Origin: Bacteroidota bacterium
Lineage (GTDB): Bacteria; Bacteroidota; Bacteroidia; Bacteroidales; Bacteroidaceae
Reading direction: 5' to 3'
DNA length: 34,638 bases
Assembly: GCA_023458215.1 (NCBI GenBank)
Contig: JAEXAJ010000099.1
Span: 1 to 34,638 of the forward strand
In this document: piece by piece, positions 8,271 through 16,969 of the stretch
Layout: every line of letters begins with the position of its first letter
Numbering within the stretch: the first letter of the stretch is position 1
The notes under the pieces: model-generated
What the model was told of the DNA's origin: nothing
Database searches by the model: none
Seen by the model: only the letters and a program-made list of their open reading frames with translations
Program-made: the position numbers and the translations under genes

Positions 8271-9848
8271 TTAATCTTTCAAGTTATATTCCTTTTCGCA
8301 AAGCTTTTGCTCTTTCCATTTTGAACATAGCTTTTCTAATCGTTTACTGAAATTATCGTAGTTCTTTCGCTTTTCGTTTGTCCAACCCAATTCTGCGTAT
8401 GCGGCAATCCTAGGAAAAATATGCTTGTAAGTTTGTTCGGGAGTGGCATTGAACTCAGACCAGGAAGCAGAAGAAATGCCTAAGACTTTAGTTCTCAGTT
8501 CGGATGGTAATTGTGCCGGAACCAGTTCTCTTTTATAAATCTGTGGAATAGAAGCATTGAAATAGGCAAAGTCAGAATGCGACTGTAGTACATGCTGTGA
8601 ATGTTCCAGGCAATACTTCAAGTCGTTGTAATCTCCTTGCCAATATTGGGCGATTGTACCTTCTGCCATATTAACTTTCATCTTGGACGGTTTATTGTAT
8701 TTGCCGATAATATCGCACCAGCCAATCATGTTCTTTCCCTTATTCTTCAAGTACCAGGATATTTGATTGAAGAACCAAATTTGCAGTTCATAATCTTCAG
8801 TAATCTTTAGACTTTTCTTCAGTTCTTGAACACTTTCAGAGTTTTTCCAATGGTCACCGAGGAACTCATCACCTCCTACATGAATATATTTTCCGGGAAA
8901 TAATGTGGATACCTCATCCAGAACATCATATATGAACTCCATAGAAGTATTCTTGGATGGATCAATCACTTCGTCCATTACACCTAAATTGCAAGCTACA
9001 CTTACTTTTTTACCTGTAGTCCCCAAGTAGGGATAGGATGCAATGGCGGCAGTGGTATGTGTCAGTATCTCTATTTCAGGAACAATTGTAATATGAAGCT
9101 TTCCCGCATAGTCTATAATCTCTTTGATATCCTCTTGGGTATAAAAACCTGAATGCGGCTTACCATCCCACTTATTATGTACCCACGGCCAATCGTACCC
9201 GCAATTTATCTGAGTTGAATCTCTTTTGGATCCAATCTCAGTGAGCAGAGGATATCTCTTAATCTCAATTCTCCATCCTTGGTCATCTGTTAAATGCCAA
9301 TGGAAAATGTTCAACTTTAATTTAGCCATTTCAGAAAGCAATGTCTTTACAGTTTCCTTTCCTTTGAAATAGCGTCCTTCGTCAAGCAGCACTCCCCGCC
9401 ATGCGTATTGGGGATAATCTAAGATTTCAACGCAAGGAATACTTGCTCCGGATGAATTCACTTCCATTAATTGATTCAATGTTTGAATAGCATAAAACGC
9501 TCCTTCCGGTGTCAATGCGCTAATTGCAACAGACTGCTTGTTGACGCTTAACGTATAACCTGTTCTATTCTCTACGGGTAACTTATCGACCAATAAGATC
9601 TTGATAGTTTTAGAGGATTTATCTGTTAAGGGAATATTGAAGCTCTCTTTTATAAAAGCTTTCAGATAAGTAACCTCATTGGAAAACATCCGGTCTGCTT
9701 CAATAGAAGTTTCGGATGTCAATTGGAAAAAGCCCGCTTTCTCTACTATAGAATAAGGCAATGGAGTAATAGCATATTTATGGGCGGAGAGCTGAGCTAC
9801 AAAAAAAAGAAAAAGCAACGTTATTTTGATAGTTCTATTCATATCCAT
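8271..9848 (-). CDS. GH20 beta-N-acetylhexosaminidase, divergent paralogue
   Basis: A 525-residue exported protein; the signal peptide runs from M1 (or M3 at 9842) through FLFFVAQLSA. It has the GH20b lead domain, then FHWHLTDDQGWRIEIKRYP at 182 and HVGGDE at 323-328, with catalytic D327-E328 intact. The usual E-I-(D/E)-M-P-G-H block is altered to EIEILTH near 258; the histidine is kept but MPG is replaced. A Trp-rich insertion, WPWVHNKWDGKPHSG, follows residue 219 and should lie near the substrate pocket. These changes suggest a linkage or aglycone preference different from that of the second GH20. It is the first enzyme gene after susD, separated from it by a 60-bp gap with a stem-loop. Substrate: terminal beta-HexNAc by family; the exact sugar is unknown. 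Confidence 0.93.
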   Translation of the reverse strand: MDMNRTIKITLLFLFFVAQLSAHKYAITPLPYSIVEKAGFFQLTSETSIEADRMFSNEVTYLKAFIKESFNIPLTDKSSKTIKILLVDKLPVENRTGYTLSVNKQSVAISALTPEGAFYAIQTLNQLMEVNSSGASIPCVEILDYPQYAWRGVLLDEGRYFKGKETVKTLLSEMAKLKLNIFHWHLTDDQGWRIEIKRYPLLTEIGSKRDSTQINCGYDWPWVHNKWDGKPHSGFYTQEDIKEIIDYAGKLHITIVPEIEILTHTTAAIASYPYLGTTGKKVSVACNLGVMDEVIDPSKNTSMEFIYDVLDEVSTLFPGKYIHVGGDEFLGDHWKNSESVQELKKSLKITEDYELQIWFFNQISWYLKNKGKNMIGWCDIIGKYNKPSKMKVNMAEGTIAQYWQGDYNDLKYCLEHSQHVLQSHSDFAYFNASIPQIYKRELVPAQLPSELRTKVLGISSASWSEFNATPEQTYKHIFPRIAAYAELGWTNEKRKNYDNFSKRLEKLCSKWKEQKLCEKEYNLKD

Positions 9849-9856
9849 TTCTTTGG

Positions 9857-9895
9857 TAGAAGGTCCGAGCTCATTCTATTTGTTCAGACCTTCTA
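9857..9895 (-). other. Stem-loop between susD and the first GH20 gene
   Basis: TAGAAGGTC at 9857-9865 is the exact complement of GACCTTCTA at 9887-9895, leaving a 21-nt loop. No U-tract follows on the transcribed strand, so it is more likely an RNA-processing, stability or partial-termination element than a full terminator. Such structures after susCD can raise susCD levels over the downstream enzyme genes. Confidence 0.6.
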
Positions 9896-9908
9896 AATAT
9901 TATAGTTA

Positions 9909-11699
9909 TTACCAGAAAACGGTTTGTGTCAGATTCTCATTTATCGTAAATTGTGATTTCGGAATCGGGAAGTAATAATACTTCGGTTCTTCAAATTTGC
10001 GCGTTGCCGAGTTCACTTCAGTTGATGCCATAATATAACCGTGATCTTTTTCAGAAAGACAAATGGCGGTTTGGGAACCGGACTTCTCTTTCATGTAATA
10101 GAATACATATTTACTGCGATCAGACTCCGGTACCGTGTTTGTAGCTTCGCTTTCAAATACACCTACATCAGCAATGCCGTCTCCGGTAAAGTCATGTAAT
10201 CCAAATTTATCAATGTAGACTCCTTGCTGTATTTCTTCAAAAAGCTTGCCGGCTTTCCATCTCATTAAATCATCATACCGAAGATATTCACAAGCAAACT
10301 CAATTCTACGTTCCCTCCGAATTTCAAGGAGAATATTCTTTTGAGCACCTGTTACATTCGGATACTGTTTCTCTAAATTTTTGTTTAGTTCTAAAGAAGA
10401 TAATTGAATAGCAGGCATATCTACTCTGCTCCTTACCAAATTGATTGTTGCATCCAAATCAGCTTGCGTTAATATTCCCAATTCCGCTTTGGCTTCGGCA
10501 TAGATAAAAAGGATTTCGGCATATCGCATGATTGGAATATCATTATATGAACGGATCCAATCCATTTGATCGGCTGTTTTAGCTACAAACTTGGTTTGAG
10601 GATATCCGCCCAAATACAAATTTGGAACAAAAGGCTTATTCTCTCCCGGACGAATATAGCCTGGATACATGAATGTTTGCTTATAACGAGGATCCCTATT
10701 CTTAAAAGTTTCAGTCATCGACATCTTCTCATAACCGGGAACTGAAGTGAAAGGTATTGCTTTACCATTTTCTATATATTCATAGTTCTCCATTAAACTA
10801 CGACTCAAACTGCTAACATAGCTAAATACCCTTCGGGATGCATCGTGCTTTATGTTTTGCTTATCATCGAAGTCTTTGAATATAATGATTTCAGGACTTG
10901 TAGCTAAGTTATCACTCGTGAATAGATTCTCATAAGCTTGGTCTGCACCTCCGGTTTTGTCAATAGAAAACAGTTGACTTTCCATTACTTTTTCACAAGC
11001 CTTGATCGCTTTTTCATAGTAAACGTTAGCAGTGTTTTCCATTTTTAACTCATCGTGGTATTTCCTGAAAGAAGCCTCGTGCAAAGCTATTCTTGCCAGC
11101 AGACTGTAAGCATACCATTTACTAATTACCGTTTTATTTTTCATATCCGTAGATATGTTGTTGGCTGCATAGTCTAAGTCCGCAAAAACAGAATCGACAA
11201 CAAGCTCACGACTGTCTTTTTTCTTGTACAGCAAATCGATATCCGTATCTTTAATTGAAACGGAATACCAAGGAACTTCATTGTAGCGTTTAACCATATC
11301 ATAATACCATTGTGCACGCATCAAACGGGCAATCCCGATGTAATTATTGATATTGCTGGCATTCCCCTCAGTCTTATATACATTTTCAAGTAAGACATTG
11401 TATCTGCGCAGCTTCTTCCACTGATCCCATCCCTCTACAGAGGCAGTAGTAATACCACCATGCATCATATTCACGATTTCCGTTGGTTCTGAATAAATGG
11501 AAGCATTATCAGTTGCATAATCTAAATAGTAGTAAGGCAAATCATTATAGAATGTATTAGTGTATAATTCTAAGTCCTTTTCTGTTTTAAAGTAAGTTTT
11601 ATCAGACAGATCTGTATCCGGATATCTTTCTAAAAAAGAGTCATTGCAACTCGTTAGGAGTAATCCGAATAATAAGCATGCATATTTATTTACTTTCAT
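9909..11699 (-). CDS. SusD-family outer-membrane glycan-binding lipoprotein
   Basis: A 596-residue lipoprotein; the signal ends in LLTSC with Cys18 lipidated. The N-terminus CNDSFLERYPDTDLSDKTYFKTEKDLE is characteristic of the RagB/SusD family. It continues with helices (IARLMRAQWYYDMVKRYNEVPW), the MRYAEILFIYAEAKAELG block near 390, IRRERRIEFACEYLRYDDLMRWKAG, and the closing FPIPKSQFTINENLTQ. It would bind the target glycan at the surface and form the lid over its SusC partner, whose gene ends 12 bp upstream. It is divergent from the SusD at 1-1376, which fits a different substrate. It is slightly longer than many SusDs, with an extra segment near 510-560 (DKFGLHDFTGDGIADVG) that resembles a calcium-binding-type DxDG loop. 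Confidence 0.96.
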   Translation of the reverse strand: MKVNKYACLLFGLLLTSCNDSFLERYPDTDLSDKTYFKTEKDLELYTNTFYNDLPYYYLDYATDNASIYSEPTEIVNMMHGGITTASVEGWDQWKKLRRYNVLLENVYKTEGNASNINNYIGIARLMRAQWYYDMVKRYNEVPWYSVSIKDTDIDLLYKKKDSRELVVDSVFADLDYAANNISTDMKNKTVISKWYAYSLLARIALHEASFRKYHDELKMENTANVYYEKAIKACEKVMESQLFSIDKTGGADQAYENLFTSDNLATSPEIIIFKDFDDKQNIKHDASRRVFSYVSSLSRSLMENYEYIENGKAIPFTSVPGYEKMSMTETFKNRDPRYKQTFMYPGYIRPGENKPFVPNLYLGGYPQTKFVAKTADQMDWIRSYNDIPIMRYAEILFIYAEAKAELGILTQADLDATINLVRSRVDMPAIQLSSLELNKNLEKQYPNVTGAQKNILLEIRRERRIEFACEYLRYDDLMRWKAGKLFEEIQQGVYIDKFGLHDFTGDGIADVGVFESEATNTVPESDRSKYVFYYMKEKSGSQTAICLSEKDHGYIMASTEVNSATRKFEEPKYYYFPIPKSQFTINENLTQTVFW

Positions 11700-11711
11700 A
11701 GCTCTTTATTT

Positions 11712-14700
11712 TTAAAATGATAAGTTTAAACCAAATGAAAAGATTCTCTGCATAGGATGGCTTGTGCCCAAGATTTCCGGGTCATAATTCTTTGATAGTT
11801 TAGTGAACTCAAAGATATTATCGCCAGTCAGATAGAATCTTACTCTTTCTAATCGAGCTTTCAAAGTCAACTCTTTTGGCAAAGTATATCCAATTGTTAT
11901 ATTCTTGATACGCAAGTAAGAAGCATCTTGCAAATAGCGAGTTTGGTTGATAGCAATATCCTTTCCTCCTTCTGCAATATACGACTTTAGTCTTGGGAAG
12001 TATGCATTCGTATTCTCTGGCGTCCAGTGATCTAAATTGTTTTCAAGTACGTTTGCCCAAGGAGCTCTATAAATACCAAAGAAGTAATTGCTCTCGGGAT
12101 ACCAGTCTTTTTTACCAACTCCCTGTAATAAAATCCTTAGGTCAAAGCCATTCCAGTCTGCCGAAAAATCGGCTCCATAGTTATAACGATCAGCAGTATT
12201 TCCAATCACTGTATAGTCGCCCGAATCATTTACAGTCCAAGAACCACTATTAATTTTCTTATCGCCATTCAGATCTTTATATTTCAAGTCTCCGGGTTGA
12301 ATAGGTCTATCACCGGGATAAGCAGTTACATCCCATTGATCTGCATGACTGTCAATGTCGGCTTGGTCAATAAAGAAACCTTCTGTTACTAGTCCCCAAA
12401 TATTGCCTATTTCTTGTCCTGCACAATAGTCGTTCAGATTACCTGTCGGGTTATCGAATTTCGTAATGTAAGAACGACTATCAGACAAAATAAATCTGGC
12501 ACTGTAATTAAAGGGCTTACCTTGCAGAGTAAAAGCATCTCTCCAACCCAAAGACACTTCCCAGCCTTCGGTTTTCATATCGGCAGCGTTTATTTTGGGT
12601 TCGGATGTACCTAATACATTAGGTAATGTCTTTCCTTTGGTCAACATATCTTTGGTATCTCTACGGTAAATATCACCCGAGAAGGTTAACCTGTTGGCTA
12701 AGAAATTCAAGTCGAGCCCTAAGTTTTGGGTGTAAACTTTCTCCCAAGTCAATGCACTGGATACCAATCCACTTGGATCAACGCCCATAGGTTTACTCCC
12801 ATTGAGGAGTAATTGTTGTTCACCGGATCCCATGCTGGCAATATATTCATAGTAGCCTACATCTTGATTACCCAATGCTCCATAAGAGACTCTTAATTTA
12901 GCATGACTCAACCAACTTTGTGTAGCTTCCATAAATTTCTCTTGGGTAATGATCCAAGCGGCAGATACAGAAGGGAAGAAACCGAAACGGTCATTCTTGG
13001 GGAATCTAGAAGAACCATCGTAACGTCCATTAGTTTCCAAAATGTACTTATTGTTGAACATATAGTTCAAACGGAAAAATCCACTGCGGGTTGCCCATTC
13101 GTAATTTTCTTCCCTGACACGTGCAGCACCGGTGGCTAACTCTACGCTAGGAAGTGTGGAGCTAATCAGTTCTTCACGTTCACCTCTCATATATTTATGA
13201 CTATTGTATTCTTGATTAAATCCAACCAAAGCAGTCAAACTATGTTTACCGAAAGACTTATTAAAATCCAAATAGGCATTTAAGCTAATGTATTGTTCTC
13301 TTTCTTTCTCAAGCTTTGCTATATCCACCCATCCGAGTGACTCTTCGCCAAGATTAGGACCCTGTTTATAAGGAATGTTCATATCAGTGTCCCATTGATC
13401 GGTTTCTTTATTTCCTAAACGGGCAGTTGCATCGGCTTTCACTGAAAGAATATTTTTAATCAAAGACATATCCAGTGTAAATTGCGATTGAAGATTCAAC
13501 TCTGTTGTAGTGGCTTGCCCTTCGGACAAAGAACCAATGAGTTCAGCTCCTTCTTTAGTCCATGAGCCATCAGGGTTTTTAACAGTCATCAATGTATTGG
13601 TATTATTGATACGTTTAAATAGCCAAGAAGAGAAAGTACTCGGCCTTTTATAAGTGTAATATAAGGCAGAAGTGTTATTACCGAAAGTCAACCAGTCAGC
13701 TACTTTAAAATCTACTTTTGTTCGTAGATTGTAACGATCCATAATGTCCTTGTTGATTTTCAAAAGACCTCTTTCTTGCATATATTCCATACCGACATAG
13801 TAGGATGCTTTATCGGTAGCACCAGATAAACTAAGATTATGAGAATGAGTAATACCCGTTTCATCATAAATTTCAGAGAACCAATCTGTATTACCCAAGT
13901 AAGTGTAATATTCAGGATTGCTGAAACTGGGAATCACATTGGGTTTGCTGGGATCTTTCTTCATCTCTTCGATATATTTCAAGTCTTCATCAGAATAGAG
14001 ATCATACCAAGGTTTGCCCATTTCTTTCTTGTAACTGGCTTGAATATAAGGATCCTTCACTATTTTGGGCATGCGTCCCAGTTTGCGCAAACTAATTGAG
14101 TTGTTAAACTCAACTCTAATCTTCTCACTTTTAATTCCTTTCTTTGTGGTAACCAAAATGACACCGTAGGCAGCTTTTGCTCCATAAATAGCGGCCGAAG
14201 AGGCATCCTTCAATACCGAAATATTCTCAATATCCGAGCTGTTCATTCTACTAAAAATGGAAGCATCAGTAGGAATACCATCTATTACAATAAGGGGGCT
14301 CCCTCCATTGATAGAAGTTTCACCACGTACATTGAATTCAGGAACAGAGTTGGCTTGACCGTCACCAATAGAGATATTCAAGTTGGGCACAATTCCTTGC
14401 AACATAGTCCCGATACTGTTAGTAGCTCTATTGGCCAACACTTTTCCACCTACAGCTTCTACGGCTCCACTTAAATTTACTTTTTTTTGTGTTCCATAGC
14501 CTACTACAACTACTTCATCAAGCGATTCTGCATCAGTAATCATTGTGATGTTAATACGATTGCGACTACCTATTGTCAGCTCTTGCTTCTTCATGCCGAT
14601 ATAGGTAATCACTAGAACTGTTTTATCATCAATGTTACCCGCAATCATATAATTGCCATCTACATCAGTGATAGTACCGTTATTAGTACCTTTTACCGAA

Positions 14701-15158
14701 ACACTGACGCCAATCAACGGTTCTCCTGTTTCATCTATAATTTTGCCAGTCACAGTCTTTGTCTGTTGGACAACAGCTGTTTTATCTATCGCTTTATTTG
14801 AAAGAACAATATGTGTCCCTTCCATCGTATAATGCACATCGGTATCTTTAAACAGATCATCCAAAACTTTAGATACCGGAGTTTCTTTCACTTTAACTGA
14901 AGCTTTTTGCTGAGTATCTACATGAGAGTTGATAATAAACAGATAATCTGTCTGATTCTCTATTTCATTCAGTATTACTTCTAAGGTACTATTACTCTTT
15001 GACAAGGTAATTCTGGCATTCTGCGAATGCGTATTTCCTGCATATAAGCTGAATACAGACACAAAAGTCAGGAACAGTGTGATTTTCATAATCTTAAAAA
15101 TACGGTTAGTTCGTAATTTTTGGGGATATAAAGTGCCCCACAAAGAAATTTTATTCAT
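11712..15158 (-). CDS. SusC-family TonB-dependent glycan transporter with STN signalling domain
   Basis: A 1148-residue outer-membrane receptor. An extended signal region (MKITLFLTFVSVFSLYA from residue 24) leads into an STN domain at ~48-122, then a carboxypeptidase-D-like regulatory domain (VTGKIIDETGEPLIGVSVSV from 136). The TonB-box/plug region follows (DEVVVVGYGTQKKVNLSGAV at 214) and then the beta-barrel, ending in the typical SFGLNLSF with terminal Phe. It imports oligosaccharides using TonB energy. The STN domain is what transducing receptors use to contact FecR-type anti-sigma factors, and the fecR and sigma genes lie directly upstream, so this protein is probably both transporter and sensor. 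Start 15158 keeps the YPQKLRT leader seen in many Bacteroides STN-SusC proteins; an internal ATG at residue 24 is the alternative. The leader overlaps a putative antisense RNA. Confidence 0.96.
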   Translation of the reverse strand: MNKISLWGTLYPQKLRTNRIFKIMKITLFLTFVSVFSLYAGNTHSQNARITLSKSNSTLEVILNEIENQTDYLFIINSHVDTQQKASVKVKETPVSKVLDDLFKDTDVHYTMEGTHIVLSNKAIDKTAVVQQTKTVTGKIIDETGEPLIGVSVSVKGTNNGTITDVDGNYMIAGNIDDKTVLVITYIGMKKQELTIGSRNRINITMITDAESLDEVVVVGYGTQKKVNLSGAVEAVGGKVLANRATNSIGTMLQGIVPNLNISIGDGQANSVPEFNVRGETSINGGSPLIVIDGIPTDASIFSRMNSSDIENISVLKDASSAAIYGAKAAYGVILVTTKKGIKSEKIRVEFNNSISLRKLGRMPKIVKDPYIQASYKKEMGKPWYDLYSDEDLKYIEEMKKDPSKPNVIPSFSNPEYYTYLGNTDWFSEIYDETGITHSHNLSLSGATDKASYYVGMEYMQERGLLKINKDIMDRYNLRTKVDFKVADWLTFGNNTSALYYTYKRPSTFSSWLFKRINNTNTLMTVKNPDGSWTKEGAELIGSLSEGQATTTELNLQSQFTLDMSLIKNILSVKADATARLGNKETDQWDTDMNIPYKQGPNLGEESLGWVDIAKLEKEREQYISLNAYLDFNKSFGKHSLTALVGFNQEYNSHKYMRGEREELISSTLPSVELATGAARVREENYEWATRSGFFRLNYMFNNKYILETNGRYDGSSRFPKNDRFGFFPSVSAAWIITQEKFMEATQSWLSHAKLRVSYGALGNQDVGYYEYIASMGSGEQQLLLNGSKPMGVDPSGLVSSALTWEKVYTQNLGLDLNFLANRLTFSGDIYRRDTKDMLTKGKTLPNVLGTSEPKINAADMKTEGWEVSLGWRDAFTLQGKPFNYSARFILSDSRSYITKFDNPTGNLNDYCAGQEIGNIWGLVTEGFFIDQADIDSHADQWDVTAYPGDRPIQPGDLKYKDLNGDKKINSGSWTVNDSGDYTVIGNTADRYNYGADFSADWNGFDLRILLQGVGKKDWYPESNYFFGIYRAPWANVLENNLDHWTPENTNAYFPRLKSYIAEGGKDIAINQTRYLQDASYLRIKNITIGYTLPKELTLKARLERVRFYLTGDNIFEFTKLSKNYDPEILGTSHPMQRIFSFGLNLSF

Positions 15159-15165
15159 ATCTTTG
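15158..15165 (+). promoter_or_regulatory. Bacteroides -7 box on the strand opposite susC
   Basis: TATCTTTG matches the Bacteroides housekeeping -7 consensus TAnnTTTG exactly. It points away from susC and would start an RNA near 15170-15174. No TTTG is seen at the usual -33 distance, so only half of the promoter is supported. On the other strand it covers the susC start codon and its upstream CAAAG. Confidence 0.5.
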
Positions 15166-15171
15166 TAATGC

Positions 15172-15253
15172 TTTAATAATTAATACGGTTATTAGATAAT
15201 TGTGTTAATGGAGAGTGCTGACACGCGACCAAACTTGTCAGCATTCTTTTTTT
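15172..15253 (+). ncRNA. Putative cis-antisense small RNA against the susC leader
   Basis: An ~80-nt RNA is predicted between a perfect -7 box (15158-15165, + strand) and an intrinsic terminator (15213-15253, + strand). No + strand protein gene is nearby, so the terminator needs another transcript to serve. The RNA would be fully complementary to the susC mRNA leader just upstream of its start codon. Antisense RNAs at this position repress susC homologues in Bacteroides PULs with sigma/anti-sigma control (the DonS type in B. fragilis). The 5' end is estimated from the -7 box and could shift by several bases. Confidence 0.55.
15213..15253 (+). terminator. Intrinsic terminator on the + strand in the susC leader
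   Basis: The core TGCTGACA (15216-15223) pairs with TGTCAGCA (15236-15243), extended by three further pairs including one G-U; the loop is 12 nt. It is followed on the + strand by TTCTTTTTTT. On the - strand the run lies before the stem, so the terminator is directional and does not serve fecR or susC. Confidence 0.75.
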
Positions 15254-15299
15254 ATTAACTAAGAGTGTGTATTTTCATCAGTATTTTATCATAGGCAAT

Positions 15300-16232
15300 C
15301 TATTTTATGTGAATAATCTGGTTATCTTCATCTCTACTAAACTGAAAGTTCACATCCTTTTGCAGGACTCTTAATGCATAAAGCACTCCGTCCGACTGGC
15401 GAAACTTACCGGTACAACGATAATTAGCAACCGAACTGTTCTCTATGCTTATTTCAACTCCATAATACTTTTCGAGCTTCTTTACGATATTCGGAAACGA
15501 TTCATCTTTAAAACAAATCAAACCTTCACGCCATCGGTACAAACTAAGATCTTCAATCGGAGCAATGTGCATCTTTCCATTCTTAAGGTAAACCATTTGA
15601 TTAGGGTGAAGCTTATATTGCGTATCTCCTCTCGTCACTTTAACCGAACCTTCCATGAGTGCGGTAGCAAAGATGTTGTCTTCGGAGTAGGCTTCAACAT
15701 TGAACTTAGTACCCAGTACCTCTATATTACCTTTAGCGGTTTCTACAATGAATGGTTTATGTGCATCTTTTGCCACTTCAAAATAAGCTTCTCCATCTAA
15801 TTTTACTTTCCTATCGTCTCCTGCAAACGAACCAGGATATTCAATCCGGGTACGTGAGTTGAGCCACACCACCGTTCCATCTGATAATTCCAGACTGATT
15901 CTTTGCCCGGCTGGAACCATAATTTTCTGCATAGCCAACATTTGCTGTTTGCTTGAGGATTGCTGATAGAAAACAGTAATTCCTACGGTTATAGCAATTA
16001 CCGCCGCTATTTCTATCAGCTTCCTGAACCAACCACCTTTGAAAACTAAAAGTTTATCTGAACGAGAATTGTCGTCCTCTTCCGTCAAAAGGGTCATCGC
16101 ATCAAACATTTTTCTTTCTTTGAAAAAGGCCTGATAATTTTCGGGCGACGCTTCCATCCATTGCCGGATTTGCATTTCCTCTTGCAAAGAGGCTCTGCCT
16201 TCAAAAAAACGAACTAACAAATCTTTATCCAT
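15300..16232 (-). CDS. FecR-family anti-sigma factor
   Basis: A 310-residue inner-membrane regulator. The N-terminal ~65 residues (MDKDLLVRFFEGRASLQEEMQI) form the cytoplasmic sigma-binding part. A single membrane segment lies at ~70-89 (LIEIAAVIAITVGITVFY), followed by a periplasmic FecR domain at ~105-200 (VPAGQRISLELSDGTVVWLNS, GEAYFEVAKD, GTKFNVEAY). The C-terminal domain at ~245-310 (SFPNIVKKLEKYYGVEIS) is STN-like. It should hold the adjacent sigma factor inactive until the STN domain of SusC signals glycan binding. It lies between sigma (93 bp upstream) and susC (141 bp downstream). A small imperfect hairpin, GCGGGAAT/ATTCCGC at 16248-16270, sits just before its start and might affect translation; that is a guess. 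Confidence 0.94.
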   Translation of the reverse strand: MDKDLLVRFFEGRASLQEEMQIRQWMEASPENYQAFFKERKMFDAMTLLTEEDDNSRSDKLLVFKGGWFRKLIEIAAVIAITVGITVFYQQSSSKQQMLAMQKIMVPAGQRISLELSDGTVVWLNSRTRIEYPGSFAGDDRKVKLDGEAYFEVAKDAHKPFIVETAKGNIEVLGTKFNVEAYSEDNIFATALMEGSVKVTRGDTQYKLHPNQMVYLKNGKMHIAPIEDLSLYRWREGLICFKDESFPNIVKKLEKYYGVEISIENSSVANYRCTGKFRQSDGVLYALRVLQKDVNFQFSRDEDNQIIHIK

Positions 16233-16325
16233 AGTCTAAATTCCATTGCGGGAATAGTTTTTCATTCCGCCTACATATATAAGGCAGATAACTAAAATGT
16301 ATCCCTAGTAAAAAGAATGTTTTTT

Positions 16326-16883
16326 TTAATAAAAGAATAAATAGAGGAAAACAGGCAAGTAATCTTTCAGCCCTACACGCAGTTCTTTCAGAGCTTTTGA
16401 TACATGAAACTCAACTCCTTTTGTCGTAATATCAAGTTTTTCGGCTATTTCCTTATGAGACAAGTTTTGCATTCTGCTCATTATGAATATTTCGCGTGTA
16501 CGTTCGGGCAATTTCGCTAATGTATTCTTTACGATTTCCTGTGCTTCTGCTACAAACAATTCGTAAGGCTCACAAGCCTCTAAGGTAGCAATACGTGTAT
16601 TCAGTTCCCACTGGGCATGGGATATCATGTTGTCAATAACTTCTTCGTGCAGACTTTGGTGTTGCAGGTAATTCAGGCATTTGTGCTTGATGACGGTTAG
16701 CACATAGGCGGGTACATTCACCTCCTCCCCTAGCTTATGCCGATTCTCCCAATAGTAGATGAGAGAATCAATTACATAATCTTCCGCAATGGCAGAATCA
16801 CGTACATATGTTTGGGCAAAACGAACAAATCTCCCTTTATAGGTAGTGAACAGTTCATTAAAGGCTGTCAGTTCTGAAGCCAT
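16326..16883 (-). CDS. ECF-type RNA polymerase sigma factor (PUL regulator)
   Basis: A 185-residue sigma-70-family protein of the extracytoplasmic-function type. Region 2 lies at ~12-75 (FAQTYVRDSAIAEDYVIDSLIYYWE, the core-binding helix). Region 4 lies at ~130-178, with LPERTREIFIMSRMQNLSHKEIAEKLDITTKGVEFHVSKALKELR as the helix-turn-helix. Region 3 is absent, as in ECF factors. The hydrophobic tail VFLYLFFY is common in Bacteroides PUL sigma factors. It would direct transcription of the susC promoter when released by FecR, whose gene follows. In characterised Bacteroides such pairs often control host- or microbe-derived glycan PULs, though not exclusively. Only ~40 bp separate it from the flotillin terminator, so its promoter must be short or overlap that stem. 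Confidence 0.95.
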   Translation of the reverse strand: MASELTAFNELFTTYKGRFVRFAQTYVRDSAIAEDYVIDSLIYYWENRHKLGEEVNVPAYVLTVIKHKCLNYLQHQSLHEEVIDNMISHAQWELNTRIATLEACEPYELFVAEAQEIVKNTLAKLPERTREIFIMSRMQNLSHKEIAEKLDITTKGVEFHVSKALKELRVGLKDYLPVFLYLFFY

Positions 16884-16922
16884 GATTCAATCAGATATTT
16901 TTTGAGGTTAACATAAAAATAG

Positions 16923-16950
16923 AAACTGCCTAAGGCTTCTCAGGCAGTTT
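16923..16950. terminator. Terminator after the flotillin gene
   Basis: AAACTGCCT at 16923-16931 is the exact complement of AGGCAGTTT at 16942-16950, with a 10-nt loop. On the - strand TTTCTATTTTTA follows, suiting the flotillin transcript. On the + strand TTTTCTTTTTT follows, so it could work both ways. It isolates the flotillin operon from the sigma gene. Confidence 0.8.
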
Positions 16951-16969
16951 TCTTTTTTATAGCCAATGA

